Shown here piece after piece: positions 35,246 through 48,640 of a DNA stretch of 64,000 bases (the first letter of the stretch is position 1; each line of letters starts with the position of its first letter). A program made the position numbers and the translations under genes. This DNA comes from CAIKMD01 sp963702925 (GTDB lineage: Bacteria; Pseudomonadota; Alphaproteobacteria; ATCC43930; CGMCC-115725), in assembly GCA_963702925.1 (NCBI GenBank), contig OY969771.1, forward strand, positions 868,001 to 932,000. Direction: 5' to 3'. The notes below the pieces were generated by a model, which was not told where the DNA came from, searched no databases, and saw only the letters and a list, made by a program, of their open reading frames with translations.

Positions 35246-37355
35246 GGGCAAACCTCCCTCGCGTATGATCGATCACGAGATTTCCGAAATCATCGATTTG
35301 ACTGATTTGCCCAGGCAAAAGGATCATCGTGAGGTAATCATTCTGCACGAAGGCCGGACCTCGCAGCTCCTGGCGCGGCCGAAGATCGCGATCGGCGTAC
35401 ACAGGAACCTTTTGGAAGCCCTGCGTCATCCTAAAACACGCTTCGCGGTAACCGCGGGGCGCCGCGTTCCCTGTCGGCTCTCCAGCCCGCAAATATGGTT
35501 TCGGATGCACCGCGACGCCATCGACGCCCAGACCGACGAGCTCGATCGACGAATAGGCGGCCGATACGCTGGCGCCACCATAGACACTGCGATATTGACG
35601 CTCGAAGGCTGCGCGAATAGCGGACATGCCATGCGTGGTGATCCATTTCGGCCCTGGAATCTCCACCGTCAGATCGTGGACTTGTCCGCGATAGCGCAAG
35701 TCGAGGAAGTATCGCATCTTGACCGTGCGTGACGCCTCGCCTTCGCGCTCGAATTGATCAACCAAACGTTGCTCGAGACCCGCAAAAGAGGCGACCAGAC
35801 GCTCCAAATCGAAGGGTTCGCGCGCCAGCAGTGTCACCTGCTGTTTATGCTTGGTGTCGGCCAGGGCGATGCCCAATGCCGAAAACACCGCTGAGTTGGC
35901 GGCCAGATAAGTCCGCTTGACGCCGGACAATTCGCCATAGGCGGCGGCATGCATCGGCCCGCCCCCGCCGAAGGCAAACATGACAAAATCGCTGATGTCG
36001 AGGCCGCGCGCCGCAAGATAGACCTTGATCGCATCGCTCATGTGGTGGTTGGCAAGCTCGACCACGGCCAAGGCGGCCTCGGTCACGGATAGACCGAGAG
36101 GCCGCGCGAGCTGGGTTTCGATCGCCGATTTGGCGGCATCGGCATTGACCTTGAGCCGGCCGCCCAGAAACTGATTGGGATCAAGGTAACCGAGGGTGAG
36201 CCACGCATCGGCCAGGGTCACGCGCGTTCCGCCTAGGCCATAAAAGACCGGGCCAGGTTTGGATCCGGCGCTTTCGGGACCAAACTTGATGCTTTTGCTC
36301 GCGGAATCGAACCAGGCAACGGTACCGCCACCTGCGCCGATCGACTGAATGTCGACCCGCGGCGTCAAAACCTCGAAGCGTGACATGACGCCAGCAGCAC
36401 CAAAAAATTCGCGTGCGATGACCTCCTCGCCCTGCCAGATACCGCTGACGTCGAAGGTTGTGCCACCAACATCCGTTGTGATGACGTTCTTCTCGCCCAA
36501 GAGATGGGCGAGGTATTTGCTGCCCATCACGCCGCCAACTGGTCCGGAGCCGATGCTGCTGACCGGATTGGCGTGCTGCGCTTCCGTTACACCACCGAAG
36601 CACTGCATCGACGCCACCGATTGGTGAAACCCTTCCTCCGCCAACCGTTTCTGCAAGTCACTGAGATAGCTCTTGACCACACCGCCGACGAACGCATCGA
36701 TGCACACGGTATTGCACCGAGCATTCTCGCGGATCTTTGGTGCCAGATAACTCGAGAGCGAGACTGGCAGATTGGGTGCGAGCCGCCTGACCGTTTCGGC
36801 GAGCAGCAGCTCATGCGCGGGATTGATAAAGGACCACAGCAAGCAGACGGCGATCGCTTCGACATTCTGGGCCAAGAGCGCACGAACGGCCCGCTCCGCT
36901 TCTTCCGCCAAAAGCGGGATTAAGACGTGCCCGTTCATGTCGACGCGTTCGACGATGCCGGCGATGCATTCGCGCTCCACCAAAGGCACTGGTTGCCGCA
37001 AGGTGACCTGCTGGCGCATCTCTTCCTCCGACAATCCGGCGAGGCGTCCGACCGCTCGCTGGATGAAGGGCGTGTCCTCGAAGCCGGCCGTGATCAGCAG
37101 GCCGATCCGCGCGCCGCGACGCGTCACCAATGCGTTGGTGCCGACCGTGGTTCCGTGGCCGAAGAACCGCGTCTTCCTAAGCAGATTAGGCAGATCGTGT
37201 TTTGCGTTGCGCGCCAAGTCTTCGAGGCTTGCAATCACGCCTTCGACGATATGATCGGTCGTGGTCGGAGCCTTGCCGACGTGTAGATTTCCGTTCTCGT
37301 CAATGGCTACAGAATCGGTAAATGTGCCCCCGACATCGACACCGACATTGAACAT
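35238..37355 (-). CDS. Hydantoinase A/acetone carboxylase beta-like subunit
   Basis: A 705-residue ATPase of the hydantoinase/oxoprolinase/acetone-carboxylase superfamily. The N-terminal nucleotide motif is MFNVGVDVGGTFTDSVAID, followed by GHGTTVGTNALVTRRGA. The central actin-like phosphate loop is ITTDVGGTTFDVSGIW, with DIQSIGAGGGTVAWFD and FAFGGGGPMHAAAYGE further on. It should phosphorylate or activate a carbonyl or amide substrate for its HyuB partner, whose start overlaps the end of this gene. It belongs to the leftward unit downstream of a CocE/NonD hydrolase. The fused gamma domain in HyuB points to a carboxylation reaction. Confidence 0.88.
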   Translation of the reverse strand: MFNVGVDVGGTFTDSVAIDENGNLHVGKAPTTTDHIVEGVIASLEDLARNAKHDLPNLLRKTRFFGHGTTVGTNALVTRRGARIGLLITAGFEDTPFIQRAVGRLAGLSEEEMRQQVTLRQPVPLVERECIAGIVERVDMNGHVLIPLLAEEAERAVRALLAQNVEAIAVCLLWSFINPAHELLLAETVRRLAPNLPVSLSSYLAPKIRENARCNTVCIDAFVGGVVKSYLSDLQKRLAEEGFHQSVASMQCFGGVTEAQHANPVSSIGSGPVGGVMGSKYLAHLLGEKNVITTDVGGTTFDVSGIWQGEEVIAREFFGAAGVMSRFEVLTPRVDIQSIGAGGGTVAWFDSASKSIKFGPESAGSKPGPVFYGLGGTRVTLADAWLTLGYLDPNQFLGGRLKVNADAAKSAIETQLARPLGLSVTEAALAVVELANHHMSDAIKVYLAARGLDISDFVMFAFGGGGPMHAAAYGELSGVKRTYLAANSAVFSALGIALADTKHKQQVTLLAREPFDLERLVASFAGLEQRLVDQFEREGEASRTVKMRYFLDLRYRGQVHDLTVEIPGPKWITTHGMSAIRAAFERQYRSVYGGASVSAAYSSIELVGLGVDGVAVHPKPYLRAGEPTGNAAPRGYREACFRMTQGFQKVPVYADRDLRPRQELRGPAFVQNDYLTMILLPGQISQIDDFGNLVIDHTRGRFAHG

Positions 37356-37413
37356 CTAGGTCTCCCCTTATTCCGATATTGATTGGTGAGCCGGCCCTTC
37401 GCTCACCGCTGTG

Positions 37414-39045
37414 TCAGTCGTCGAGAACAGGCAGTATTAATTCGGACGGATACTTGGCGTTGTGATGAATTGTATCGGTCCCGTGCTTGTCGGGCCGATA
37501 GATGTGGCTGAACAGAAAATCCGTAATCGGCGAGTCGGCACATGATATCTCGACGCGAATGCGGTTGCCTTTGGCGAAGCGCCATCCGTGCGGAAGCAGT
37601 GGAATCTCGAGCCCGTATATCTTGCCCGGCTCAACCAGCGTTGGTTTCGCGTGTGTGTAGACCGGAACCTCGTCCGAACTGAAGCGGCGATCGCGCTCGC
37701 CGCCATGCGAAGCGCGCAGCCAGCCCTTGGTCACGATGCTGTATCGCGGCTGGACTCCCTTGGCACGCTCGTCGATCGACTGCGCAAACTGCTCGGAAAC
37801 CTTGACGATCACGTCCATGTCATTGCGTGTCGTCGAGCCATAAATAATCAGCTTTCCGTGCCCGGCGAGTTCGAGATCGCGCTCCAGCGCTGCGCTCGTG
37901 AAGGTAAGCGTACCGGCCGCCGGATCAGGCCCGGCGGGACCGACCGGCACGTTGCCGAAAACCCATGAGGGGTGCGGATAAGTATAGCTCGTCGCGCCAC
38001 CATCGGCCGAAGGAGGCGACGGCGCGAGCGCGCCGTCGTTGAGCGACGTCACCGTTCCGGTCGGGCCCCGCGCAAGAAAGAAATGCGCTGCGCGCGTGCC
38101 CGAGGGTGGCCAATGCTCGAATGCGCGCGTCTTGCCGGTATTACGCACCTGGTACGAGACCCTCGGCCGCTCATCCCAGCTTGTTTTCAAGCCCTTCAGA
38201 TACTTGTCGTAAAAAGGTAGAAATAGTTCGCGGTGGCACTCCGGCTTGGCAAAATCGCCTTGTGCCGTAATGGGGCTCGGTGTGCCAACGATGAAAAGTT
38301 TCTTCTCACCACTCAGCCGCGCGAAGCCGTCGATGTTGCCGACAAGATGCAGATCCTGCTTGGCAAAGACGCCGACAGAGAATACCGGGACTTTGATCTT
38401 TTCCAGATTTTCCCAAGCGGAGCGTTCGATCCAGAAAGAGTCCCGCAGCGGGTGCTGCGCCATCAGATAATACATGTCGGTCGGCAGCGCGCGCGGATTG
38501 TCGCCGTTGGCCGGATACATATTCGGGACGCGGACGCTGGAATTGAACCAATAGAGTGCGAAGTTGCTTTCAATGCCGCCCGGGTACCCGACGAAGCGAT
38601 AGGGATCGTTCAGCCCGTCATAGGGAGCGATACAGGCAAGGTGCGGCGGATTTTGCACACCCATGTGCCACTGCGAGATGCAGTAATAGGATTGGCCGAT
38701 GCCGCCGACCTTGCCGTTCGACCATTTCTGCGCGGCGATCCATTCGACGAGCTCGTAGAGGTCGCGCTGTTCCTCGCGCGACCACATGCCGAATTCACCG
38801 CCGGAAATCCCTGAGCCGCGCACGTCTGCATGGACGTAAGCGTAGCCCTGCTCCTCGACATACCATTCGATCGGGCCGGTCTCGCGCCAAAGGAAGACCG
38901 GCGAGGAAGGCAACATGTTGTTGTCATAGCGGTAGGGCGAGGCAGCAAATAACGTGGGAAAGGGACCAGTACCGTCCGGGCGATAGATACGCAGGCCGAT
39001 CTCGACCCCGTCGCGCATCCTGACCCTTATGTCTTTTTCTTCCAT
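37414..39045 (-). CDS. CocE/NonD-type alpha/beta hydrolase (X-Pro dipeptidyl-peptidase S15-like)
   Basis: A 543-residue serine hydrolase. VRMRDGVEIGLRIYRPDGTG is the family entry; HADVRGSGISGGEF and the nucleophile elbow GGIGQSYYCISQW (Ser119) follow. The C-terminal third is the jelly-roll domain of the CocE group (TELAG-like segment DLELAGHGKLIIYGSTTRND, then MDVIVK). Members hydrolyse esters or amides (cocaine esterase, glutaryl-7-ACA acylase, amino-acid ester hydrolases). I chose the ATG at 39045, preceded by GGAAGG; the frame stays open further upstream without coding character. It is the first gene of the leftward unit before HyuA/HyuB. Confidence 0.88.
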   Translation of the reverse strand: MEEKDIRVRMRDGVEIGLRIYRPDGTGPFPTLFAASPYRYDNNMLPSSPVFLWRETGPIEWYVEEQGYAYVHADVRGSGISGGEFGMWSREEQRDLYELVEWIAAQKWSNGKVGGIGQSYYCISQWHMGVQNPPHLACIAPYDGLNDPYRFVGYPGGIESNFALYWFNSSVRVPNMYPANGDNPRALPTDMYYLMAQHPLRDSFWIERSAWENLEKIKVPVFSVGVFAKQDLHLVGNIDGFARLSGEKKLFIVGTPSPITAQGDFAKPECHRELFLPFYDKYLKGLKTSWDERPRVSYQVRNTGKTRAFEHWPPSGTRAAHFFLARGPTGTVTSLNDGALAPSPPSADGGATSYTYPHPSWVFGNVPVGPAGPDPAAGTLTFTSAALERDLELAGHGKLIIYGSTTRNDMDVIVKVSEQFAQSIDERAKGVQPRYSIVTKGWLRASHGGERDRRFSSDEVPVYTHAKPTLVEPGKIYGLEIPLLPHGWRFAKGNRIRVEISCADSPITDFLFSHIYRPDKHGTDTIHHNAKYPSELILPVLDD

Positions 39046-39544
39046 CACCTGCCTTCCTCTAGGCGATCTTGGCGATGCTTGTGCAAGCCAAAAACAGTCT
39101 GCCAAAATGCCGAGCCGACATTGATCTATGTCAATCGCCTTCACCGAGACGGCCGGGATTCCGCGCAAAAAATATCTTGCGCTCGGGAATCGTCCGGCAG
39201 GCGTTTCCCAAACGACATCTCTGCGACCACACGTCGCAGCCCGGCATCGAACGCCGGCGTCACAGATCGTCGGCCTGTTTGCACCTGCGAAAGATCGGTC
39301 CACGCCGGCGCGACATTCTCTCGATCCGGATGGCGCAAACGCATGATCCACACGGTTGCAAGCGGCAATTGCGATCGGTCTGATCGGTTTACGTGAACCT
39401 ATTCAGCCTCGATGCTAGCGCTGGGCGAAGATGAACATTTGCGCGACGTCGCCCAAATTAGTCTGGCGACCTATAGCGAAGCTCGGGCATGATCGCGTTC
39501 GTCAAGCACATGATTTTGTTGAGCCGACGAGAGAAAGGATTTCC
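39046..39544. other. Divergent intergenic region between two CocE/NonD hydrolase genes
   Basis: A 499-base region. The part nearest the leftward gene carries a palindromic FNR/FixK-type box at 39121-39134. The remainder has no supported gene; the overlapping frames on both strands lack protein-like composition. A Shine-Dalgarno AAAGGA at 39534-39539 belongs to the rightward gene. Confidence 0.6.
39121..39134 (-). promoter_or_regulatory. FNR/FixK-type binding site before the hydrolase-HyuAB operon
   Basis: TTGATCTATGTCAA is a full TTGA-N6-TCAA palindrome, the core recognised by FNR, FixK and related regulators. Read leftward, a class II site centred at 39127.5 would place the transcript start near 39086, about 40 bases before the hydrolase ATG at 39045. 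It therefore probably activates the leftward operon under low oxygen. It is about 410 bases from the rightward gene, too far for simple activation of that promoter. Confidence 0.72.
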
Positions 39545-41197
39545 ATGACAACCGAAACTCCTTCCGCCCAGGCGATCAAATTGGGCTCGACCCGCGTCGG
39601 CAATGCTTACGGCTTGCCGAAGGATGCAGAGGTCGTACTGGACCGTAATGTCCGCGCCAAAATGCGCGATGGAATTACCTTGGCGACAAACGTCTTCCGT
39701 CCATCGACCCCTGGAAAGCATCCCGTCATCGTGCATCTCTCGACGATGGGCAAGGATACGTTTCCGTCGGATAGCTCATACGATCGTGTTCCGAATACCG
39801 GCTTGCTGCGCGTTTCGGAATTCGCGATTTTCGAAGCTCCCGATCCAATGTATTGGGTTCCCCACGGATATGTCGTCGTGTCGGCCGATTGCAGGGGAAG
39901 CTGGGATTCGGAAGGGGCGCTCCTCGAACATCTCTCGCCGCAGACGGCAAAAGACTTCTACGATCTGGTCGAATGGGCCGCCGTCCAAGAATGGAGCGAC
40001 GGCAACGTCGGGGCAAACGGGGTTTCCTATTTGGCCATTACCCAGTGGCTCGGCGCGGCCGAAAAACCGCCCCATCTGAAGGCAATCCTACCCTGGGAAG
40101 GACTCAATGATCCCTATCGAGAATGGGCCTTTCACGGTGGCATTCCGGATTGCGGCTTCTATCGCGCGTATTTTGGTCGGACCATCGATCGCGTCCACAA
40201 AGGAACGCCCTTCGAAGATTGGGTCGCTGCGCAAAAAGAACACCCGCTTTATGACGAATTTTGGCGCAAACGACACCCAAACCTGTCGGCTATCCAGGTG
40301 CCAGCCTACATATGCGCGAGTTGGTCGTCGCACCTGCATAACCGCGGGACGCTCGAGGGCTACAAGCAAATCTCATCGAAAGATAAATGGCTTGAGATCC
40401 ACGGGCGAAAGGAATGGGAAACCTATTACCTGCGCGAAAGCCTCGAACGGCAGCGCCGATTTCTTGATTGCTTCCTCAAAGGCAAAGAGACCGGGATTCG
40501 CGACCAGCCGCGCGTGCGCTTCGAGGTTCGCGAGCGCTTCTATGACGGAAAAATACGCCAGGCGCAGGACTTCCCGATCCCCGGAACGCAATATCAAATG
40601 CTGTTCTTGGACCCAGGCAATGCTGCGCTCACCCACCAACCCGTGAAGAACGCCGCGTCGGTTCGCTATAACGCCGCCAAAAGCACGACCGAACCGGACC
40701 GAGCGGAATTCGCCATTACTTTCGAGAATCGCGTCGAACTCGTGGGCTACATGAAACTCCGCCTGTGGGTCAGCGCCGATGCCGCGGACGACATGGATAT
40801 TCATGTCGGGATTCGCAAATTCGATCGCTATGGCAATGAAGTCCACCTGCCTGATTACAATCATCTTGAAGAAGGAATTGTCGCCGTCGGGTGGCTGCGC
40901 GTTTCGCATCGCGAATTGGATCAGCAGAAATCGACGGCGTGGCAGCCGTGGCTTAAACACGAGCGCCTGATGAAGCTGAGCGCCGGCGAGATCGTGCCCG
41001 TCGATATCGAAATTCTGCCGTCGGGAACGGCCTTCGATAAGGGCGAGGTCCTCAAGCTGAGTGTTCAAGGTCACGACGTCATCGATTTCTTCTATCGCTA
41101 TCGCCATGACGAAACGGTCAACAAGGGACATCACGTGCTTTATGCCGGCGGACAGTATGATTTGCATTTGCTGGTGCCGGTCATTCCACAGACGTGA
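39545..41197 (+). CDS. CocE/NonD-type alpha/beta hydrolase
   Basis: A 550-residue enzyme of the same family as the two neighbouring hydrolases. Motifs in order: VRAKMRDGITLATNVFRPST, VVVSADCRGSWDSEG, and the elbow NVGANGVSYLAITQW with Ser161 as the likely nucleophile. The C-terminal jelly-roll includes VELVGYMKLRLWVSADAADD then MDIHVGIRKFD. An N-terminal extension of about 30 residues precedes the catalytic domain, with no signal peptide, so it is cytoplasmic. The ATG at 39545 follows AAAGGA. It forms a rightward pair with the next hydrolase, 42 bases downstream. Confidence 0.88.
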   Translation: MTTETPSAQAIKLGSTRVGNAYGLPKDAEVVLDRNVRAKMRDGITLATNVFRPSTPGKHPVIVHLSTMGKDTFPSDSSYDRVPNTGLLRVSEFAIFEAPDPMYWVPHGYVVVSADCRGSWDSEGALLEHLSPQTAKDFYDLVEWAAVQEWSDGNVGANGVSYLAITQWLGAAEKPPHLKAILPWEGLNDPYREWAFHGGIPDCGFYRAYFGRTIDRVHKGTPFEDWVAAQKEHPLYDEFWRKRHPNLSAIQVPAYICASWSSHLHNRGTLEGYKQISSKDKWLEIHGRKEWETYYLRESLERQRRFLDCFLKGKETGIRDQPRVRFEVRERFYDGKIRQAQDFPIPGTQYQMLFLDPGNAALTHQPVKNAASVRYNAAKSTTEPDRAEFAITFENRVELVGYMKLRLWVSADAADDMDIHVGIRKFDRYGNEVHLPDYNHLEEGIVAVGWLRVSHRELDQQKSTAWQPWLKHERLMKLSAGEIVPVDIEILPSGTAFDKGEVLKLSVQGHDVIDFFYRYRHDETVNKGHHVLYAGGQYDLHLLVPVIPQT

Positions 41198-41239
41198 TCG
41201 TGACCTTCAAACCGGGGGCTCCTTTCAAAGGAATAAGCC

Positions 41240-42910
41240 ATGGGGCACGAATCCGATTTTGACAGCACAAGAATTTTGTGGCGCGCCGGCCAGAATCGCG
41301 ACGGCGGGGGCTATCCTGGCTTCAAACCGGCGACGACGGTGATTGACGGGATCATGATCGAACGCGATGTGGCCATGGCCATGCGCGACGGTGTCAGAAT
41401 CTTTGTCGATATCTACCGCCCCGCGGGAGGCACCGAGATTCCCGCCATTATCGGTTGGAGTCCTTACGGCAAGCATCAGACGGGCTCGGCGGCGTTCGAT
41501 CGTTACCCTAACCGTGCCGGCGTGCCGAAAGGTGTTCCCGGCCGGTGGGCCAAATTCGAAGCCCCCGATCCGGAGTATTGGTGCCGGCACGGCTATGCGG
41601 TCATCAATGCCGATGCGCGCGGAAGCTGGGGGTCGGAAGGCGACCTCTACACCATTGGCGGCAAAGAGGCCGAGGATATTCATGACCTTATTGAACGAAC
41701 CGGCGTATTGCCGTGGTGCAGTGGCAAGGTGGCGATGTCGGGAAACTCGTGGCTCGCACAGTGCCAGTGGTTCGCGGCAGCGACACGGCCACCACACCTT
41801 GCGGCCATCGCCCCCTGGGAAGGCTGGTCAGATCTCTATCGTGAAACCGTCGCGCCCGGCGGCATAACGACCGCACCAACAAATTGGATCGATTTCGTTT
41901 GGGCGGGGCTGCACTCGTCGACGCGGGTCGAGGATTGCCCGGCCATGGCATCCGCCTATCCGCTGTGGAACGCCTATTGGGACGAGAAGAAAGCGCGGCA
42001 TTCGCAGACGCAAGTGCCGGCCTATGTGGTGGCAAGTTGGAACAGCCGCCTCCATTCGCGAGGGACGTTCGAGGGTTTCAAGCAGATCGGCTCGGCGCAA
42101 AAATGGCTGCGAATCCATGACGGATGGGAATGGCCAGACTACTACGCAAGCGAAAACGTCGAGGACTTGCGCAAGTTTTTCGACCATTTCCTGAAAGACG
42201 TCGACAACGGGTGGGAAAATACGCCGCGCGTCCGAATCGACATTATGGACACGCCGACTTCCAGCGTTCACCGGACAGAGACCGAATGGCCGCTGTCGCG
42301 CACCCGGCATCGATCTCTTTACCTCGATGCGGCGACGGGCTCATTGGCCACCTCTCCCGTGCCAGCGGAGGCTCAAACAAGCTACGACGCGTCCGCAGGC
42401 TCTGCAGTCTTCGACTTCCCCGTCGATCAGGACACCGAACTCACCGGCCATATGAGCTTGCGCCTTTGGGTCGAGGCGCGCGGCAACAACGATATGGATT
42501 TGTTCGTGGTCGTCCAGAAGATCGGGCGCGATGGCGCGCGCGTGGATTTCCGCGTATTCGGTATCGGTTGGATGGCTGAGCCGGCGCGCGGCTTTCTTCG
42601 TGTCAGCCATCGCGAACTCGACCCGGAACTCTCGCAGCCGGGGCAACCCTGGCATACACATCGACGCGAAGAGCTTCTGCAGCCCGGAGAAGTCGTACCC
42701 GTCGATATTGAGTTTTGGCCGATGGGATGCCTATGGCGCGCCGGCGAACGGATTCGTTTGCTGATCGCCGGCCATCCCTTGCTGCATGTCGGCAATCCGA
42801 TTACCGGAGAATCTTTGACCTCGGCGCGCAATAAGGGCGATCACGTCATTCATACCGGCGGCCGCTTCGATTCGCACTTGTCGATCCCACACATCCCGGC
42901 GAAGCGATAA
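41240..42910 (+). CDS. CocE/NonD-type alpha/beta hydrolase
   Basis: A 556-residue enzyme. MIERDVAMAMRDGVRIFVDI opens the catalytic domain, then VINADARGSWGSEGD and KVAMSGNSWLAQCQW with Ser170 in the nucleophile elbow. DTELTGHMSLRLWVEARGNN then DMDLFVVVQKI marks the C-terminal jelly-roll. The similarity to the preceding gene suggests an old duplication, although the sequences are clearly distinct, so different substrates or leaving groups are likely. AAAGGA precedes the ATG. It converges on the rRNA operon terminator. Confidence 0.88.
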   Translation: MGHESDFDSTRILWRAGQNRDGGGYPGFKPATTVIDGIMIERDVAMAMRDGVRIFVDIYRPAGGTEIPAIIGWSPYGKHQTGSAAFDRYPNRAGVPKGVPGRWAKFEAPDPEYWCRHGYAVINADARGSWGSEGDLYTIGGKEAEDIHDLIERTGVLPWCSGKVAMSGNSWLAQCQWFAAATRPPHLAAIAPWEGWSDLYRETVAPGGITTAPTNWIDFVWAGLHSSTRVEDCPAMASAYPLWNAYWDEKKARHSQTQVPAYVVASWNSRLHSRGTFEGFKQIGSAQKWLRIHDGWEWPDYYASENVEDLRKFFDHFLKDVDNGWENTPRVRIDIMDTPTSSVHRTETEWPLSRTRHRSLYLDAATGSLATSPVPAEAQTSYDASAGSAVFDFPVDQDTELTGHMSLRLWVEARGNNDMDLFVVVQKIGRDGARVDFRVFGIGWMAEPARGFLRVSHRELDPELSQPGQPWHTHRREELLQPGEVVPVDIEFWPMGCLWRAGERIRLLIAGHPLLHVGNPITGESLTSARNKGDHVIHTGGRFDSHLSIPHIPAKR

Positions 42911-42940
42911 TCGCGCGAGCGCAAACGAAAGCGAGAAATG

Positions 42941-42969
42941 AAAACGCCGGATCCATCGCGGACCCGGCG
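42941..42969 (-). terminator. Rho-independent terminator of the rRNA operon
   Basis: Read leftward, a ten-pair stem (CGCCGGGTCC/GGATCCGGCG, including one G-T pair) with a five-base loop is followed by TTTTCATTTC. It lies 11 bases after the initiator tRNA, so it ends the rRNA transcript. Confidence 0.75.
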
Positions 42970-42978
42970 CTCATGTCG

Positions 42979-43056
<78 letters not shown>

Positions 43057-43112
43057 TTGGGTGGCGAGGAACATGGTGGCGATGGAGTATTCGATTGAGC
43101 GTGGCTTGGCTG

Positions 43113-43229
43113 GCCTGGCGGCGACCTACTCTTCCGCGTCTTAGGACGCAGTACCATCGGCGCTGAGGGCTTTCACGGCCGAGTTCGAGATGGGATCGGG
43201 TGCTTAATCCCTCGCCATAACCACCAGAC
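43113..43229 (-). rRNA. rrf: 5S ribosomal RNA
   Basis: About 117 bases. The terminal helix forms between GTCTGGTGG and CCGCCAGGC, and the interior has CCGATCCCATCTCGAACTCG, the conserved loop B/C region. It lies between 23S and the initiator tRNA. End positions are set by the terminal helix and may be off by a base or two. Confidence 0.93.
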
Positions 43230-43395
43230 CAGCGAAGCCACGCTGAATATGCTTGGAGCGATTATGGCGTCGGCCGTGCGTTTCGCGCGCAAGGTCGGCG
43301 ACAAAGCGCCCAAAGCAGGAGTGGAGAAGAGTTCTTCAATTGCGAGGCTTGGCTCTGCAAGCGACAGATACCTTTCGTCTTGCGACGCAAGGGCG

Positions 43396-46135
<2,740 letters not shown>

Positions 46136-46273
46136 GCTAAACCCGTCGCTTGCAGGACAAAGCCCCGCAAGAAACAAGTCTCGCATGAAGATACTCTTCT
46201 CCCGAAGAAACTCCCGGCCAACAGGTTAGACGAACGTCGGCCTGACGCTTCTTCGGATACTCCATCTTCACCA

Positions 46274-46285
46274 TGTCAAAGAACA
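46274..46285 (-). promoter_or_regulatory. boxA antitermination element before 23S
   Basis: Read leftward the sequence is TGTTCTTTGACA, close to the boxA consensus TGCTCTTTAACA. It lies between tRNA-Ala and 23S, where a second boxA is usual, and would load Nus factors on the elongating polymerase. Confidence 0.7.
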
Positions 46286-46378
46286 AACCGGCTCGACTTG
46301 ATCGCGCCGGCGATATCGTTGCTTCACCCGATCCATTGGTTGCCGTACTCATCAACACTCATCAAGCCGATGGCTTGG

Positions 46379-46454
46379 TGGTGGAGGTGAACGGAATCGA
46401 ACCGATGACCTCCTGCTTGCAAAGCAGGCGCTCTCCCAACTGAGCTACACCCCC
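46379..46454 (-). tRNA. tRNA-Ala (TGC)
   Basis: A 76-base tRNA with encoded CCA; the acceptor stem GGGGGTG pairs with CACCTCC and the anticodon loop in CTGCTTTGCAAGCAG gives TGC. It lies in the 16S-23S spacer beside tRNA-Ile, the standard arrangement. Confidence 0.96.
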
Positions 46455-46488
46455 GCCTGCAAACCATCCGCTCGTGCCGTCAATCAGT

Positions 46489-46565
46489 TGGTGGGCCAGG
46501 GAGGATTTGAACCTCCGACCTCACGCTTATCAAGCGCGCGCTCTAACCAACTGAGCTACTAGCCC
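46489..46565 (-). tRNA. tRNA-Ile (GAT)
   Basis: A 77-base tRNA with encoded CCA; the acceptor is GGGCTAG/CTGGCCC and the anticodon loop in CGCTTGATAAGCG gives GAT. It is the first tRNA of the 16S-23S spacer. Confidence 0.96.
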
Positions 46566-46715
46566 AAGCTGATCGCCGACATTTTCCTGCCGCAAGGCAA
46601 GAAAGTGCCGGCACTTGGATCGGGGAAGGGATGCGCAGACGGCGGGGCCGTAGAGATGCGGATCCGAAGATCCGCTGATGGAAAGCCAGAGAGCCCGAAG
46701 GCTACCCCAGCATCC

Positions 46716-48208
<1,493 letters not shown>

Positions 48209-48347
48209 GCCTCGTCTCTCGCAGAAGCTTGAGACAAGCCTGGCACCATCACGTCACATCGGTTCGGAATTGACTTCCTAATGATGCGCGTACAGACAGT
48301 ACCGAACCGGCACCGCCGCCCGCGCATCCCTTCCACTTATCAACAAT

Positions 48348-48358
48348 GTCAAAGAGCA
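48348..48358 (-). promoter_or_regulatory. boxA antitermination element in the rRNA leader
   Basis: Read leftward it is GCTCTTTGACA, followed by TTGTTGATAAG. This matches the leader boxA and sits about 140 bases before 16S and just after the promoter. Confidence 0.72.
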
Positions 48359-48381
48359 CCGCCCCTGCGGGCGAGCCGCCG

Positions 48382-48410
48382 CTTATAGTTGCTCGCCTTT
48401 GCCAAGTCAA
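48382..48410 (-). promoter_or_regulatory. rRNA operon promoter
   Basis: Read leftward: -35 TTGACT, a spacer of exactly 17 bases, and -10 TATAAG. The predicted start is near 48375, about 165 bases upstream of the mature 16S 5' end, with boxA in between. This is a near-consensus sigma-70 promoter, as expected for rRNA. Confidence 0.8.
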
Positions 48411-48640
48411 CCGATTTGGCGACACCTTTGCGCTGCTGTTGCAACCGGCAGAAAAGCCTGCTGCTTCACTCACAGCGCGCGATGCCAAGCATTGACGGAG
48501 GTTACCCCTCGGGGCGACCGGAGACGATATATAGAACCCGGGGTGGGCCTTGTCTAGGGGTCTGTTTTACCGCCAAAACCGGCGTGAATCTGGGTCTCCG
48601 CGGCCTGCCCACCACCGCCCTCCCGGGCATGGCAGGCCGG

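Larger units (their letters stand above)
48209..48640. other. rRNA operon leader and upstream region
   Basis: A 432-base region between 16S and the DUF1489 gene. It contains the rRNA leader with boxA (48348-48358) and a strong promoter (48382-48410), both read leftward. The remaining part, up to 48640, shows no supported gene. Confidence 0.6.
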
